Shown: positions 1 through 6,606, numbered from the stretch's first letter. The stretch is 9,427 bases of DNA from Candidatus Falkowiibacteriota bacterium (GCA_016208065.1 JACQYU010000061.1:1-9427); one strand, 5' to 3'. A program made the numbers and translations. Notes: generated by a model from the letters alone, not told the origin.

Positions 1-1
1 T

Positions 2-157
2 AGATTCGTGGGTTTTAAAAAACCGGTTTTCAACAAACCAGCTTCAATCATAACTGCTTATGATTTAATAATATATCCTAATTCAAGGATTTATTTTGCT
101 GTTATTTTGTTGATCTCCTCGCTATATCAATTTTCATTTAAACACTTTCCAATTTAG
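2..157 (+). CDS. Possible 3' end of an unknown plus-strand gene (partial)
   Basis: The reading frame is open from the left window edge for 51 codons to a TAG at 155-157. The translation looks protein-like: a basic, proline-containing stretch (FKKPVFNKPAS) is followed by a hydrophobic segment (IYFAVILLISSLYQF) that could be a membrane helix near the C-terminus, ending FKHFPI. I do not recognise a family. If real, this gene is convergent with rpsJ, with a 94-bp AT-rich gap between the two stops, which would explain why rplC does not follow rpsJ. The evidence is only openness and composition. In AT-rich DNA a frame this long can occur by chance, so it is tentative; sequence to the left would settle it. 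Confidence 0.35.
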   Translation, partial: RFVGFKKPVFNKPASIITAYDLIIYPNSRIYFAVILLISSLYQFSFKHFPI

Positions 158-251
158 GAGTTGTCTAAATAATTATTGATATAAATATATAAAAATAAAT
201 TTATTTACTACTAGTTTAATTCGTTTTTAATTTGTGTATTTTTGTGTTTTA
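158..251. other. AT-rich gap downstream of rpsJ
   Basis: This stretch between the possible plus-strand stop and the rpsJ stop is almost entirely A and T. It contains one A/T-only 14-bp palindrome at 193-206 and several T runs. No GC-rich hairpin terminator is visible for either converging gene, and there is no sign of rplC, which normally follows rpsJ. Confidence 0.5.
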
Positions 252-626
252 CTACATTTTTATTTCGATGTCAACTCCGGCCGGCAAACCAAGGCTGGTT
301 AAAGATTCTATGGTTTTAGCCGTTGGTTCAATAATATCCACTAACCTTTTATGAATTCTAATCTCGTATTGGTCCCGGGAATCTTTATGGACAAAGGTTG
401 AGCTGTTGACCGTATACTTCTTCTTTTCCGTCGGAAGCGGTATGGGGCCATAGATTTGGGCTCCGGTCCTCTCGGCGGTATCAATAATAGTTTTGGTTGA
501 CTGGTCAATAATCTTATGGTCAAAAGCCTTTATTTTAATACGAATCCTTTGTTTAGAATCTTCGGGGGCTTTTGCTTCCGATTTGGCCTCTATAGCCGCT
601 TTCTTTTTGTCTTTAGCTTCGGTCAT
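252..626 (-). CDS. rpsJ: 30S ribosomal protein S10 (uS10) with N-terminal extension
   Basis: S10 sits in the head of the 30S subunit and, in many bacteria, also binds NusB in antitermination complexes. The family signature is clear: [20 protein letters not shown] near residue 26, then [12 protein letters not shown], and [18 protein letters not shown] towards the C-terminus. At 124 residues it is about 20 longer than usual (near 103). The surplus is a lysine-, alanine- and glutamate-rich N-terminal tail of about 22-24 residues. The frame has no other ATG before the conserved start region, so the tail is probably translated. No ribosome binding site precedes the ATG (AACAGAAAAAA). The gene lies 251 bp beyond tuf, after a terminator, with no convincing promoter seen, and rplC does not follow. 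Identity is certain; the exact start is less so. Confidence 0.96.
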   Translation of the reverse strand: MTEAKDKKKAAIEAKSEAKAPEDSKQRIRIKIKAFDHKIIDQSTKTIIDTAERTGAQIYGPIPLPTEKKKYTVNSSTFVHKDSRDQYEIRIHKRLVDIIEPTAKTIESLTSLGLPAGVDIEIKM

Positions 627-710
627 TTTTTTCTGTTAATTTACACGCTGTTTGCGCTTTAGTGTTTTTAATTAATAAAAAACAGTTGTAGTTATTATCA
701 TCTTTGTCCC

Positions 711-820
711 CGCTAATCTACGAACCTGCCTGCCGGCAGACAGGTCCGCTACGAATATCACGAATATTATTTAACATGTTTAATTTTAATTTATAGTATT
801 CGTAGCTGATTTGTAGATTT
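711..820. repeat. Nested inverted-repeat intergenic element with GC-rich palindrome
   Basis: The tuf-rpsJ spacer holds a structured element. At 724-745 is a 22-bp palindrome without a loop, core CCTGCCTGCCGGCAG, with one mismatch (729/740) that becomes a G-U pair in minus-strand RNA. Just inside lies a perfect 10-bp inverted repeat, GCTACGAATA (748-757) and TATTCGTAGC (797-806). Outside is a 7-bp pair, AATCTAC (715-721) and GTAGATT (813-819). The GC-rich core stands out from the AT-rich surroundings. The nested arms resemble a REP- or MITE-like dispersed element, but copy number cannot be judged from one window. It lies on the 5' side of rpsJ and would be in its leader if transcription reads through from tuf. 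Confidence 0.6.
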
Positions 821-846
821 GTAAGGGTATTAAATATACATTATAA

Positions 847-869
847 CCCCCACCAAATTTTGGCGGGGG
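847..869 (-). terminator. Rho-independent-type terminator of tuf
   Basis: In the minus-strand transcript, just after the tuf stop (878), CCCCCGCC pairs with GGUGGGGG around an A/U loop, giving an 8-bp stem with one G-U wobble. On the plus strand the same position is an A-C mismatch, so the hairpin is better formed in the direction of tuf. The following sequence is UUAUAAUG, a weak U tract. This GC-rich hairpin probably ends much of the str transcript before rpsJ. Confidence 0.75.
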
Positions 870-877
870 CAAAATGC

Positions 878-2065
878 TTATTTAATAATTTTAGTGACTA
901 CGCCGGCGCCGACGGTGCGTCCGCCTTCGCGAATAGCGAATCTCTGTTTTTCTTCCAAGGCTACCGGAGAAATCAATTTAATTTTCAAATTTACCGTATC
1001 GCCCGGCATAACCATTTCCGTGCCTTCCGGCAATTCAACTTCCCCGGTTACGTCAGTGGTACGTACATAAAATTGAGGTTTATAGCCCTTAAAAAACGGT
1101 TTATGCCGTCCGCCCTCTTCTTTGGTTAAAATAAAAACTTCAGCGTCAAATTCAGTATGGGGGGTAACCGTACCCGGCTTAGCTAAGACTTGACCTCTTT
1201 CAACTTCATCTTTTTTAGTGCCGCGCAATAGCAACCCGGCATTGTCTCCGGCCTGGCCTTGATCCAACGACTTATTAAACATTTCTACACCGGTAACCAC
1301 AGTCTTTTGCGTATCCCGCAAACCAATTATTTCAACTTCTTCATTAACTTTAATCACGCCTCTTTCAATTCTGCCGGTGACTACGGTGCCGCGGCCTTCA
1401 ATTGAGAAAATATCTTCAACCGGCATTAAAAACGGCTTATCAGTATCGCGTTTCGGTTCAGGAATATAATCATCCAAAGCTTTAGCCAATTCCATAATTG
1501 AATTACCATATTCGCCCGAAGGATTTTCTAAAGCCTTTAAGGCCGATCCTCTGATAATCGGGGTAGTATCGCCCGGGAATTCGTATTTCTTTAATAAATC
1601 GCGAATTTCTTCTTCAACCAAATCAATCAGTTCTTTATCTTCAACCATGTCGCATTTATTTAAGAAAACAACTATGTAAGGCACGCCGACTTGTCGGGCG
1701 AGCACAATATGTTCTCTGGTTTGAGGCATTGGTCCGTCAGTAGCCGCAACAACGAGTACCGCTCCATCCATTTGAGCCGCGCCGGTAATCATGTTTTTAA
1801 CATAATCAGCATGTCCCGGACAATCAACGTGGGCATAATGCCTTTTCTCAGTTTCATACTCAACATGGCAAGTAGCGATAGTAATGCCGCGAGCCTTTTC
1901 TTCGGGAGCCGCATCAATCTGATCAACATTTTTATCAGATGATTTAAAACCCCTGTTTTTTAGCACCGCTAACATAGCAGCGGTTAAAGTTGTTTTGCCA
2001 TGGTCAACATGGCCGATTGTTCCCACATTAACATGGGGTTTTGTGCGTTCAAATTTTTCTGCCAT
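878..2065 (-). CDS. tuf: Translation elongation factor Tu
   Basis: EF-Tu is the cytoplasmic GTPase that delivers aminoacyl-tRNA to the ribosomal A site. All GTP-binding motifs are present: GHVDHGKTT (18-26), RGITI with the switch I threonine (59-63), DCPGH (81-85), NKCD (136-139) and SAL near residue 174. The second and third beta-barrel domains follow, including [13 protein letters not shown] and the C-terminal [13 protein letters not shown]. The length of 395 residues is normal for the family. The start ATG leads directly into the conserved [19 protein letters not shown] region. It lies 110 bp after the uncharacterised 132-residue gene, in a leader with several hairpins; the only GGAGG upstream is 19 nt from the ATG and partly inside a hairpin. 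A terminator follows at 847-869. Transcription probably comes from both the str promoter and the internal promoter at 2607-2636. Confidence 0.99.
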   Translation of the reverse strand: MAEKFERTKPHVNVGTIGHVDHGKTTLTAAMLAVLKNRGFKSSDKNVDQIDAAPEEKARGITIATCHVEYETEKRHYAHVDCPGHADYVKNMITGAAQMDGAVLVVAATDGPMPQTREHIVLARQVGVPYIVVFLNKCDMVEDKELIDLVEEEIRDLLKKYEFPGDTTPIIRGSALKALENPSGEYGNSIMELAKALDDYIPEPKRDTDKPFLMPVEDIFSIEGRGTVVTGRIERGVIKVNEEVEIIGLRDTQKTVVTGVEMFNKSLDQGQAGDNAGLLLRGTKKDEVERGQVLAKPGTVTPHTEFDAEVFILTKEEGGRHKPFFKGYKPQFYVRTTDVTGEVELPEGTEMVMPGDTVNLKIKLISPVALEEKQRFAIREGGRTVGAGVVTKIIK

Positions 2066-2085
2066 ATTTATTTTGACTTAACGGC

Positions 2086-2139
2086 CTCCGATTTTTTCGG
2101 AGTTATTTGCCCTTATTAAATAAGGCCGGGCTCCCAGCC
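2086..2139 (-). promoter_or_regulatory. Three-hairpin leader upstream of tuf
   Basis: The 110-bp spacer before tuf holds three small hairpins in series. In transcript order they are GGCT/AGCC (plus-strand 2129-2139, loop of 3), CCTTAT/ATAAGG (2111-2125, loop of 3) and CTCCGA/TCGGAG (2086-2102, loop of 5). None is followed by a U tract, so they are not ordinary terminators. The last one takes up part of a GGAGG at 2085-2089. They could be RNA processing or stability elements, or a translation-control leader for EF-Tu. The pairing is visible; the role is inference. Confidence 0.4.
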
Positions 2140-2175
2140 GTCTTTATTTATAATTAATTATTTATTTTGTAGGAA

Positions 2176-2574
2176 TTAAAATGCCAATTCTTCCAAATAC
2201 TGCCGATCTTCTTCAATTATTTCCTCAGCATTAACTTTTCTTCTTGAAGGAATTGACCAGCCTTTACCGGCTCTTTTAACGGATTTCTCATTAAGCTGTT
2301 CTTTGACCGGTAATTCCCTAAAATAATCGGGAATCATATCAATACTTTCCTCTTCGCCCTGGTCGCTTTTCCATATTGCGATATCGCGATTTATTTTATC
2401 AAGTAATTCATCTTCTGTCAACCCCCTAACTTCGCTCTTGCCTAAAACCAAGTTTTCATAATCTTTTAAAGATAAAACAACAAACACATTATCCGGCTTT
2501 GAACTGTCAAAAACAATCAATTTGTCACCGGTCTTTTTTGCTAAATTAATCGCTTTAGCGAGTTGGTCTTGCAT
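2176..2574 (-). CDS. Uncharacterised 132-residue protein inside the str operon (Phd/YefM-like N-terminus?)
   Basis: I do not recognise an assigned family. The N-terminal third (about residues 5-43) contains KLIVFDSSKPDNVFVVLSL and then KDYENLV. This resembles the strand-and-helix part of Phd/YefM antitoxin folds, which often read 'vvlmsledYe.l'. Residues 51-72 (GLTEDELLDKINRDIAIWKS) look like an amphipathic helix. The middle is acidic and proline-containing, residues 97-113 are basic (KRAGKGWSIPSRRK), and the end is acidic (EEDRQYLEEL). There is no signal peptide or membrane segment, so it is probably cytoplasmic. No toxin gene lies beside it: the neighbours are fusA (118 bp upstream) and tuf (110 bp downstream). 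It has its own consensus promoter with a dyad over the -35 box, which would suit an autoregulated DNA-binding protein. The coding call is firm; the function is unknown and the antitoxin likeness is only a pattern match. Confidence 0.85.
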   Translation of the reverse strand: MQDQLAKAINLAKKTGDKLIVFDSSKPDNVFVVLSLKDYENLVLGKSEVRGLTEDELLDKINRDIAIWKSDQGEEESIDMIPDYFRELPVKEQLNEKSVKRAGKGWSIPSRRKVNAEEIIEEDRQYLEELAF

Positions 2575-2606
2575 AAGGCATATATTATTTCTTAAAGAAT
2601 ATATAC

Positions 2607-2636
2607 ATTATATATTGCAATTTAGACAGTTGTCAA
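2607..2636 (-). promoter_or_regulatory. Consensus sigma-70 promoter with overlapping dyad, upstream of the 132-residue gene
   Basis: On the minus strand TTGACA (plus-strand 2631-2636) and TATAAT (2607-2612) are both perfect matches, separated by 18 bp. Predicted initiation near 2600 leaves a leader of about 26 nt before the ATG at 2574. A dyad, TTaGACA-GT-TGTCaAA (plus-strand 2622-2637), covers the -35 box and could be an operator. This is the strongest promoter in the window and should also drive tuf. Confidence 0.8.
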
Positions 2637-2646
2637 ACATTTTCTT

Positions 2647-2666
2647 CATAACTCGTAACTCATAAC
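2647..2666. repeat. Heptamer tandem repeat, fusA-132aa gene spacer
   Basis: Units CATAACT, CGTAACT and CATAAC follow each other with a strict 7-bp period. The unit closely matches the one upstream of rpsG (5369-5384). Confidence 0.65.
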
Positions 2667-2692
2667 CCAAAAGCTAATTGAGCTGCGAGATT

Positions 2693-4774
2693 TTATTTCT
2701 TCTCTTTTCCGCCGATAATTTCTTCAGCCACATTTTTCGGCACTTCGGAATAATGAGCGAATTCCATTGAATAACTGGCCCGGCCCTGGGTCATTGATCT
2801 TAACTGCGTGGCATAACCGAACATGGCAGCCAAAGGAACTTTGGCTTTAATAAATTTAACATTGGCGCGATCGCCCATTTCTTCTATTTGCGCTCTTTTT
2901 GAATTAAGGTCGCCGATAACTTCGCCCATAAATTCTTCCGGCGTAACGGCTTCAACTTTCATAATTGGTTCTAAAATAATCGGCGAAGCTTTACGGCAGG
3001 CTTCCTGAAAAGCCATGGAGCCGGCGATCTTAAAAGCCGCTTCTGAAGAATCAACTTCATGATAAGATCCGTCTAGAACGGCAACTTTGATATCAACTAT
3101 GGAATAACCGGCTAAAATACCTTTATCCAAAGCTTCTTTAACGCCTTTTTCAATCGCCGGTATATATTCGCGCGGGATTGATCCGCCCTTAACTTCATCT
3201 ATAAATTCAAAGCCTTTGCCGCTCTCATTAGGTTCAACCCTAAGCCAGCAATGGCCGTATTGGCCGCGTCCGCCGGATTGCTTAATATATTTTCCTTCAG
3301 CTTCAGCCGATTTTTTAATAGTTTCTCGATAAGCCACTTGCGGCTTGCCTACGTTAGCCTCAACTTTAAATTCGCGTTTCATTCTGTCAACGATAATATC
3401 CAAATGCAATTCTCCCATGCCGCCAATAATAGTTTGCATAGTTTCTTCATCGCTCCTAACCCTAAAGGTTGGATCTTCTTCGGCTAATTTAGCCAAGGCC
3501 ATGCCCATTTTTTCCTGATCAGCCTTGGTTTTCGGCTCAATGGCGATATGAATAACCGGCTCGGGAAAAGTAATAGACTCTAAAACCAGAGGCCGGCTCT
3601 CGTCGCATAAAGTATTGCCCGTAGTCGTGCCTTTTAAGCCAATAGCGGCCGCGCTTTCTCCGGCATAAACTTCCTGAACTTCTTCGCGATGATTAGCGTG
3701 CATTCTAACAATACGGCCGATTCTTTCCCGGTTGCCGGTGGTAGTATTTAAAACGTACGAACCAGATTGTAAAACTCCGCTATAAACCCTTATAAAACAA
3801 AGCTTGCCAACGTAAGGATCGGTAGCGATTTTAAAAGCCAGGGCCGCGAACGGCTCTGAGTCCGACGGCTTTAATTCAATAATTTTTTCTTTATCATCAG
3901 GGTCAAAACCGGTAATCGCCGGGACTTCCAAGGGCGAAGGCAAATAATCAACCACCGCGTCAAGCAAAGATTGCACGCCTTTATTTTTTAAAGCGCTGCC
4001 GCAAAGCACCGGCACAATTTTATTATTATTAACAGCTTGGCGTAAAACTTTTTTTAAATCAGCAATCTCAATTTCTTCGCCAGCCAAATATTTATTCATT
4101 AAAACTTCATCATTATCGGCTATAGCCTCGACTAACTTTGCCCGATACTCTTCAGATTTGGCTTTCATGTCATCGGGAATTTCGCGATCTTCCCATTTAG
4201 TGCCCAGCTCATCCATAAAAAAACGAGCTTTTCTTTCAAATAAATCTATTATGCCCTTAAATTGATCTTCAGCGCCAATCGGCAATTGAATCGGATGGGC
4301 ATGTTTAGTTAATCTTTTATAAATTGATTCCAGATCAGCATAAAAATCAGCGCCCGTTCTATCCATTTTATTAATGAAAGCGATCCGCGGCACGCTGTAT
4401 TTATCCGCCTGGTGCCAAACAGTTTCCGATTGGGGCTCTACTCCGGCTACGCCGTCAAACACTACTACGCCGCCGTCTAAAACGCGCAAAGAGCGTTCTA
4501 CTTCGGCCGTGAAGTCCACATGTCCCGGGGTATCAATTAAGTTAATGCGGCAATCTTTCCAAAAACAAGTCGTGGCCGCGGAGGTAATGGTAATGCCGCG
4601 TTCTCGTTCCTGCTCCATCCAATCCATCTCGGCCGCGCCTTCATGCACTTCGCCGATTTTATGTTTTTTTCCGGTATAAAACAAAATACGCTCGGAAACC
4701 GTAGTTTTGCCGGCGTCAATATGGGCGATAATGCCTATATTCCTAGTTTTTTCTAAACTATATTCTCTGGGCAT
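2693..4774 (-). CDS. fusA: Translation elongation factor G
   Basis: EF-G is the GTPase that drives translocation of tRNA and mRNA on the ribosome and, with RRF, recycles ribosomes. The G domain shows AHIDAGKTT (17-25), ERGITI (58-63), DTPGH (81-85), NKMD (135-138) and a CGSAL motif around residue 259. Domain II follows, including [16 protein letters not shown]. Domain IV carries the conserved [10 protein letters not shown] region near residue 500, and domain V ends with [20 protein letters not shown]. At 693 residues it has the usual full length, with no break. The [20 protein letters not shown] start matches the family. There is no Shine-Dalgarno sequence before the ATG; the upstream spacer to rpsG (117 bp) is nearly all A/T heptamer repeats. 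The gene is part of the str transcript from rpsL. Confidence 0.99.
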   Translation of the reverse strand: MPREYSLEKTRNIGIIAHIDAGKTTVSERILFYTGKKHKIGEVHEGAAEMDWMEQERERGITITSAATTCFWKDCRINLIDTPGHVDFTAEVERSLRVLDGGVVVFDGVAGVEPQSETVWHQADKYSVPRIAFINKMDRTGADFYADLESIYKRLTKHAHPIQLPIGAEDQFKGIIDLFERKARFFMDELGTKWEDREIPDDMKAKSEEYRAKLVEAIADNDEVLMNKYLAGEEIEIADLKKVLRQAVNNNKIVPVLCGSALKNKGVQSLLDAVVDYLPSPLEVPAITGFDPDDKEKIIELKPSDSEPFAALAFKIATDPYVGKLCFIRVYSGVLQSGSYVLNTTTGNRERIGRIVRMHANHREEVQEVYAGESAAAIGLKGTTTGNTLCDESRPLVLESITFPEPVIHIAIEPKTKADQEKMGMALAKLAEEDPTFRVRSDEETMQTIIGGMGELHLDIIVDRMKREFKVEANVGKPQVAYRETIKKSAEAEGKYIKQSGGRGQYGHCWLRVEPNESGKGFEFIDEVKGGSIPREYIPAIEKGVKEALDKGILAGYSIVDIKVAVLDGSYHEVDSSEAAFKIAGSMAFQEACRKASPIILEPIMKVEAVTPEEFMGEVIGDLNSKRAQIEEMGDRANVKFIKAKVPLAAMFGYATQLRSMTQGRASYSMEFAHYSEVPKNVAEEIIGGKEKK

Positions 4775-4785
4775 AATGAAAAAAA

Positions 4786-4799
4786 TTTCTAATTTCTAA
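4786..4799. repeat. Heptamer tandem repeat (TTTCTAA x2), fusA leader
   Basis: Two perfect copies of TTTCTAA lie at 4786-4792 and 4793-4799, immediately upstream of the fusA start. Two copies alone would be weak evidence, but the period matches the other str spacer repeats. Confidence 0.5.
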
Positions 4800-4843
4800 A
4801 CAATGATTTAATTTCTCAATTTTTCAATTTGAAAATTAATTCA

Positions 4844-4884
4844 TTGAAAATTGTTTGAAAATTGAGAATTGAAAATTGAAAATT
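4844..4884. repeat. Heptamer tandem repeat (TTGAAAA), rpsG-fusA spacer
   Basis: Four contiguous units run from 4855 to 4882: TTGAAAA, TTGAGAA, TTGAAAA, TTGAAAA. A fifth unit (4844-4850) is set off by a 4-bp TTGT insert. This is the longest of the 7-bp-period arrays. It sits between the rpsG stop (4892) and the fusA start. Confidence 0.7.
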
Positions 4885-4891
4885 ATTGCAA

Positions 4892-5359
4892 TTATCTAGC
4901 GAAATGCGCGAACGCTTTGTTAGCTTCGGCCATGCGATGCACTTCAGCCCTCTTTTTAACGGCCGTACCCTCGCCTTTGGCAGCGTCAAGAATTTCCATA
5001 GCTAATTTTTCCGCCATGGGCTTGCCTTTACGGGCTCGAGCCGCATTAATAATCCAGCGGCAGCCCAAATTAAAGCGCCGTTCGCCTCTTACTTGAAACG
5101 GAATCTGGTAGTTGGCGCCGCCGATCCTTCGGCCGCGAATTTCCAAGAGCGGACTAACCTGCTTTAAGGCTTTATTAAAAATATGCCTAGGATCTTGCTT
5201 GGAGGTTTCTTTAATAATATCCAGACAAGTATAGACAATTTTTTGCGCTACGGTCTTTTTCCCGCGCTCCATTATATAATTGGTAAACTTTGCTATATCA
5301 GCATCGTTATATTTCGCGTCTACTTGTATTTTTCTTTTTGTAACTGGTTTTCCTCTCAT
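4892..5359 (-). CDS. rpsG: 30S ribosomal protein S7 (uS7)
   Basis: S7 starts assembly of the 30S head by binding 16S rRNA and lies near the E-site tRNA and mRNA exit. In many bacteria it also represses its own operon by binding the rpsL-rpsG mRNA. The sequence has the basic N-terminus MRGKPVTKRK, the DADIAKFTNYIMERGKK helix, RIGGANYQIPFQV followed by ERRFNLGCRWI, and the C-terminal KKRAEVHRMAEANKAFAHFA. Its length of 155 residues is typical. It follows rpsL after 51 bp and precedes fusA, the usual str order. The leader GAGTTACGAGAATAAATAT gives at most a three-base match to a ribosome binding site. I saw no obvious S7-type repressor structure in the short rpsL-rpsG spacer. Confidence 0.98.
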   Translation of the reverse strand: MRGKPVTKRKIQVDAKYNDADIAKFTNYIMERGKKTVAQKIVYTCLDIIKETSKQDPRHIFNKALKQVSPLLEIRGRRIGGANYQIPFQVRGERRFNLGCRWIINAARARKGKPMAEKLAMEILDAAKGEGTAVKKRAEVHRMAEANKAFAHFAR

Positions 5360-5368
5360 ATATTTATT

Positions 5369-5384
5369 CTCGTAACTCGTAACT
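5369..5384. repeat. Heptamer tandem repeat (CTCGTAA x2), rpsL-rpsG spacer
   Basis: CTCGTAACTCGTAACT is two full 7-bp units plus two bases, 10 bp upstream of the rpsG ATG. It shares its unit with the array at 2647-2666. Confidence 0.6.
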
Positions 5385-5410
5385 TTTAATTCAAAATTTA
5401 TTTTATGTGA

Positions 5411-5830
5411 TTATTTCTTAGGCGTTTTAGCCCCGTAGCAACTACGGCTCTGCCTTCGGCCTTCAACTCCCTGAGTATCATAAACACCGCGGATTATTTT
5501 ATATCTAACGCCCGGCAAATCTTTGGTTTTGCCGCCTTTTAATAAAACAATGGAGTGTTCCTGCAAATTATGGCCGATGCCGGGAATATAGGCCGTTACT
5601 TCCATGCCATTGGATAAACGTACGCGGGCGATTTTTCTTAAAGCCGAGTTAGGCTTTTTCGGCGTAGTCGTAGTCACCTTTAAACAGACTCCTCGCTTAA
5701 AAGGAGCTCCTTTGGATAATTCGGTTCTTTTTCTATGCAAAGTATCCAGCGTTGACTGCAACGCCGGAGATTTTGATTTTGTTTTGGATGTCTTTCTGCC
5801 TTTACGAATCAGCTGATTAAATGTAGGCAT
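5411..5830 (-). CDS. rpsL: 30S ribosomal protein S12 (uS12)
   Basis: S12 lines the decoding centre of the 30S subunit and influences accuracy and streptomycin response. I place the start at the ATG ending at 5830 ([13 protein letters not shown]), the conserved S12 beginning. An in-frame ATG seven codons earlier would add MFFYRLF, which does not belong to the family. From this start the protein has 139 residues, a long form compared with about 124 in E. coli; the extra residues lie in the basic stretch 14-46 ([18 protein letters not shown]). The decoding loop [11 protein letters not shown] (56-66) is intact, with lysines 58-59 matching the streptomycin-site pair. The second loop reads PGIGHN instead of PGEGHN. 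KDLPG keeps the aspartate (104) that is methylthiolated in some bacteria. It is the first gene of the str operon and has no Shine-Dalgarno sequence. Confidence 0.98.
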   Translation of the reverse strand: MPTFNQLIRKGRKTSKTKSKSPALQSTLDTLHRKRTELSKGAPFKRGVCLKVTTTTPKKPNSALRKIARVRLSNGMEVTAYIPGIGHNLQEHSIVLLKGGKTKDLPGVRYKIIRGVYDTQGVEGRRQSRSCYGAKTPKK

Positions 5831-5841
5831 AAATAAACGGT

Positions 5842-5866
5842 AAAAAAACAAACCCGTACACGCGGG
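5842..5866 (-). promoter_or_regulatory. Small hairpin plus U tract in the rpsL leader (possible attenuator)
   Basis: In the minus-strand transcript CCCG-CGTGTA-CGGG (5853-5866) is followed at once by TTTGTTTTTTT (5842-5852). This is terminator-like, lying 12-36 nt before the rpsL start and downstream of the predicted promoter. The stem has only four G-C pairs, so termination would be weak or need a helper. It could attenuate or pause transcription of the str operon. Confidence 0.4.
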
Positions 5867-5890
5867 ATATGAATTATTATAACTTATTCC

Positions 5891-5919
5891 AATTTAACAC
5901 AAGAAATAAAAACGGTCAA
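5891..5919 (-). promoter_or_regulatory. Promoter of the str operon (rpsL)
   Basis: On the minus strand TTGACC (plus-strand 5914-5919) is followed after 17 bp by TAAATT (5891-5896), with a TG dinucleotide giving an extended -10. Initiation near 5884 would leave a leader of about 54 nt. A second perfect TATAAT lies at 5876-5881, with only a poor -35 at 15 bp spacing (TTGTGT), so it may be a secondary start. The position between the M50 gene and rpsL fits. Confidence 0.6.
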
Positions 5920-5972
5920 GAGAGCGTATTTATCCCCTTTTTTAGTAATTTTGGCCGGTTATTTTTACCGCT

Positions 5973-6575
5973 TTATATTCCCACAATCAAGCCAAACAAA
6001 AAATTAATTATAGGTATAATTAAAGAAAAACCGAAAAAAACAAAAAGTAAAACAAAAACAAAGCCGAATTGCTCCCATTTTAATAAATTCATCTGCCAGT
6101 CGTAAGGCAAAAATGGCATTATTACTTTTGAACCGTCCAGGGGCGGGATGGGCAAAAGATTAAAAATTAACAGCACTAAATTAATTTGCACGATAGCGGC
6201 CAAAAAGCTAACCATTGTTATATTCAGCCCGGGCATAAATCTTAAAAACAAACCGAAAAACAAAGCCGTGATTAAATTAGCCAGCGGCCCGGCTATGGCC
6301 ACCTTAGCTACGCCGTATTTCTGATCTTTAAGATTATAAGGATTAAACGGCACTGGTTTGGCGTAGCCAAAAATAAGGCCGCCGCCCGTACCTATGAAAA
6401 TCAAAGCCGGCATAAAAATTGATCCCCAAATATCAATATGCGCCACCGGGTTTAAAGTTAGCCGGCCGGCGTCGCGCGCCGTCGGGTCGCCTAAACGATC
6501 CGCCATCCAGCCATGCATATATTCATGGATAATGGCGGAAAACAGTATAATAATTAAAGCGAATATCATGTTCAT
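5973..6575 (-). CDS. Site-2-protease-like membrane zinc metalloprotease (family M50)
   Basis: A polytopic membrane protein with the M50 active-site signature. HEYMH (17-21) is the HExxH zinc motif inside the first membrane helix. GYAKPVPFNP (70-79) is the conserved segment after helix two, and NLLPIPPLDGSKV (139-151) supplies the third zinc ligand, Asp147. These proteases cut peptide bonds within the membrane; relatives include RseP and SpoIVFB. At 200 residues with no PDZ or CBS domain, this is the compact form common in bacteria. Hydrophobic segments appear near residues 1-20, 50-70, 90-115, 120-142 and 170-198. The substrate is unknown. The gene starts divergently from rpmB, and the str promoter lies just after its stop. 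Its own promoter is predicted at 6607-6635. An alternative start two codons later is possible. Confidence 0.92.
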   Translation of the reverse strand: MNMIFALIIILFSAIIHEYMHGWMADRLGDPTARDAGRLTLNPVAHIDIWGSIFMPALIFIGTGGGLIFGYAKPVPFNPYNLKDQKYGVAKVAIAGPLANLITALFFGLFLRFMPGLNITMVSFLAAIVQINLVLLIFNLLPIPPLDGSKVIMPFLPYDWQMNLLKWEQFGFVFVLLFVFFGFSLIIPIINFLFGLIVGI

Positions 6576-6606
6576 ATGTTTTATCTGTCAATAATAATAT
6601 AATTTT

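Noticed and set aside
11..30. GGTTTT-AA-AAAACC-GGTTTT, where the middle part can pair with either flank, resembling a switch.
   Set aside because: The loop on one side is too short, it lies inside the possible coding tail, and such A/T-rich symmetry is easily due to chance.
1..51. Minus-strand frame starting ATG at 51 (MIEAGLLKTG...), a possible gene after rpsJ.
   Set aside because: Only 17 codons are visible, it does not resemble the L3 start expected after rpsJ, and it lacks a ribosome binding site. The opposite strand is open for longer.
663..684. A/T-rich near-palindrome between tuf and rpsJ as a terminator or operator.
   Set aside because: It is almost all A and T with a single G-C pair, no GC stem, and there is no directional evidence.
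860..1942. Plus-strand open frames opposite tuf.
   Set aside because: They are antisense shadows of a conserved essential gene, and their translations show no family features.
2143..2190. Weak promoter (TTGGCA, 17 bp, TAAATA) directly upstream of tuf.
   Set aside because: The -10 matches only three of six bases, and the strong promoter at 2607-2636 already serves tuf.
4374..5096. Plus-strand open frames opposite fusA and rpsG.
   Set aside because: They are shadows of conserved genes, with skewed composition (Ser/Ala/Thr-rich) typical of antisense reading.
5831..5851. Upstream ATG adding MFFYRLF to S12.
   Set aside because: The family starts at MPT-x-NQL. The extra codons lie over the U tract of the leader hairpin and look non-coding.
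6586..6591. TTGACA on the minus strand just before the M50 gene as its -35 box.
   Set aside because: The matching -10 would fall inside the coding sequence and start transcription after the ATG. A better placed promoter is at 6607-6635.
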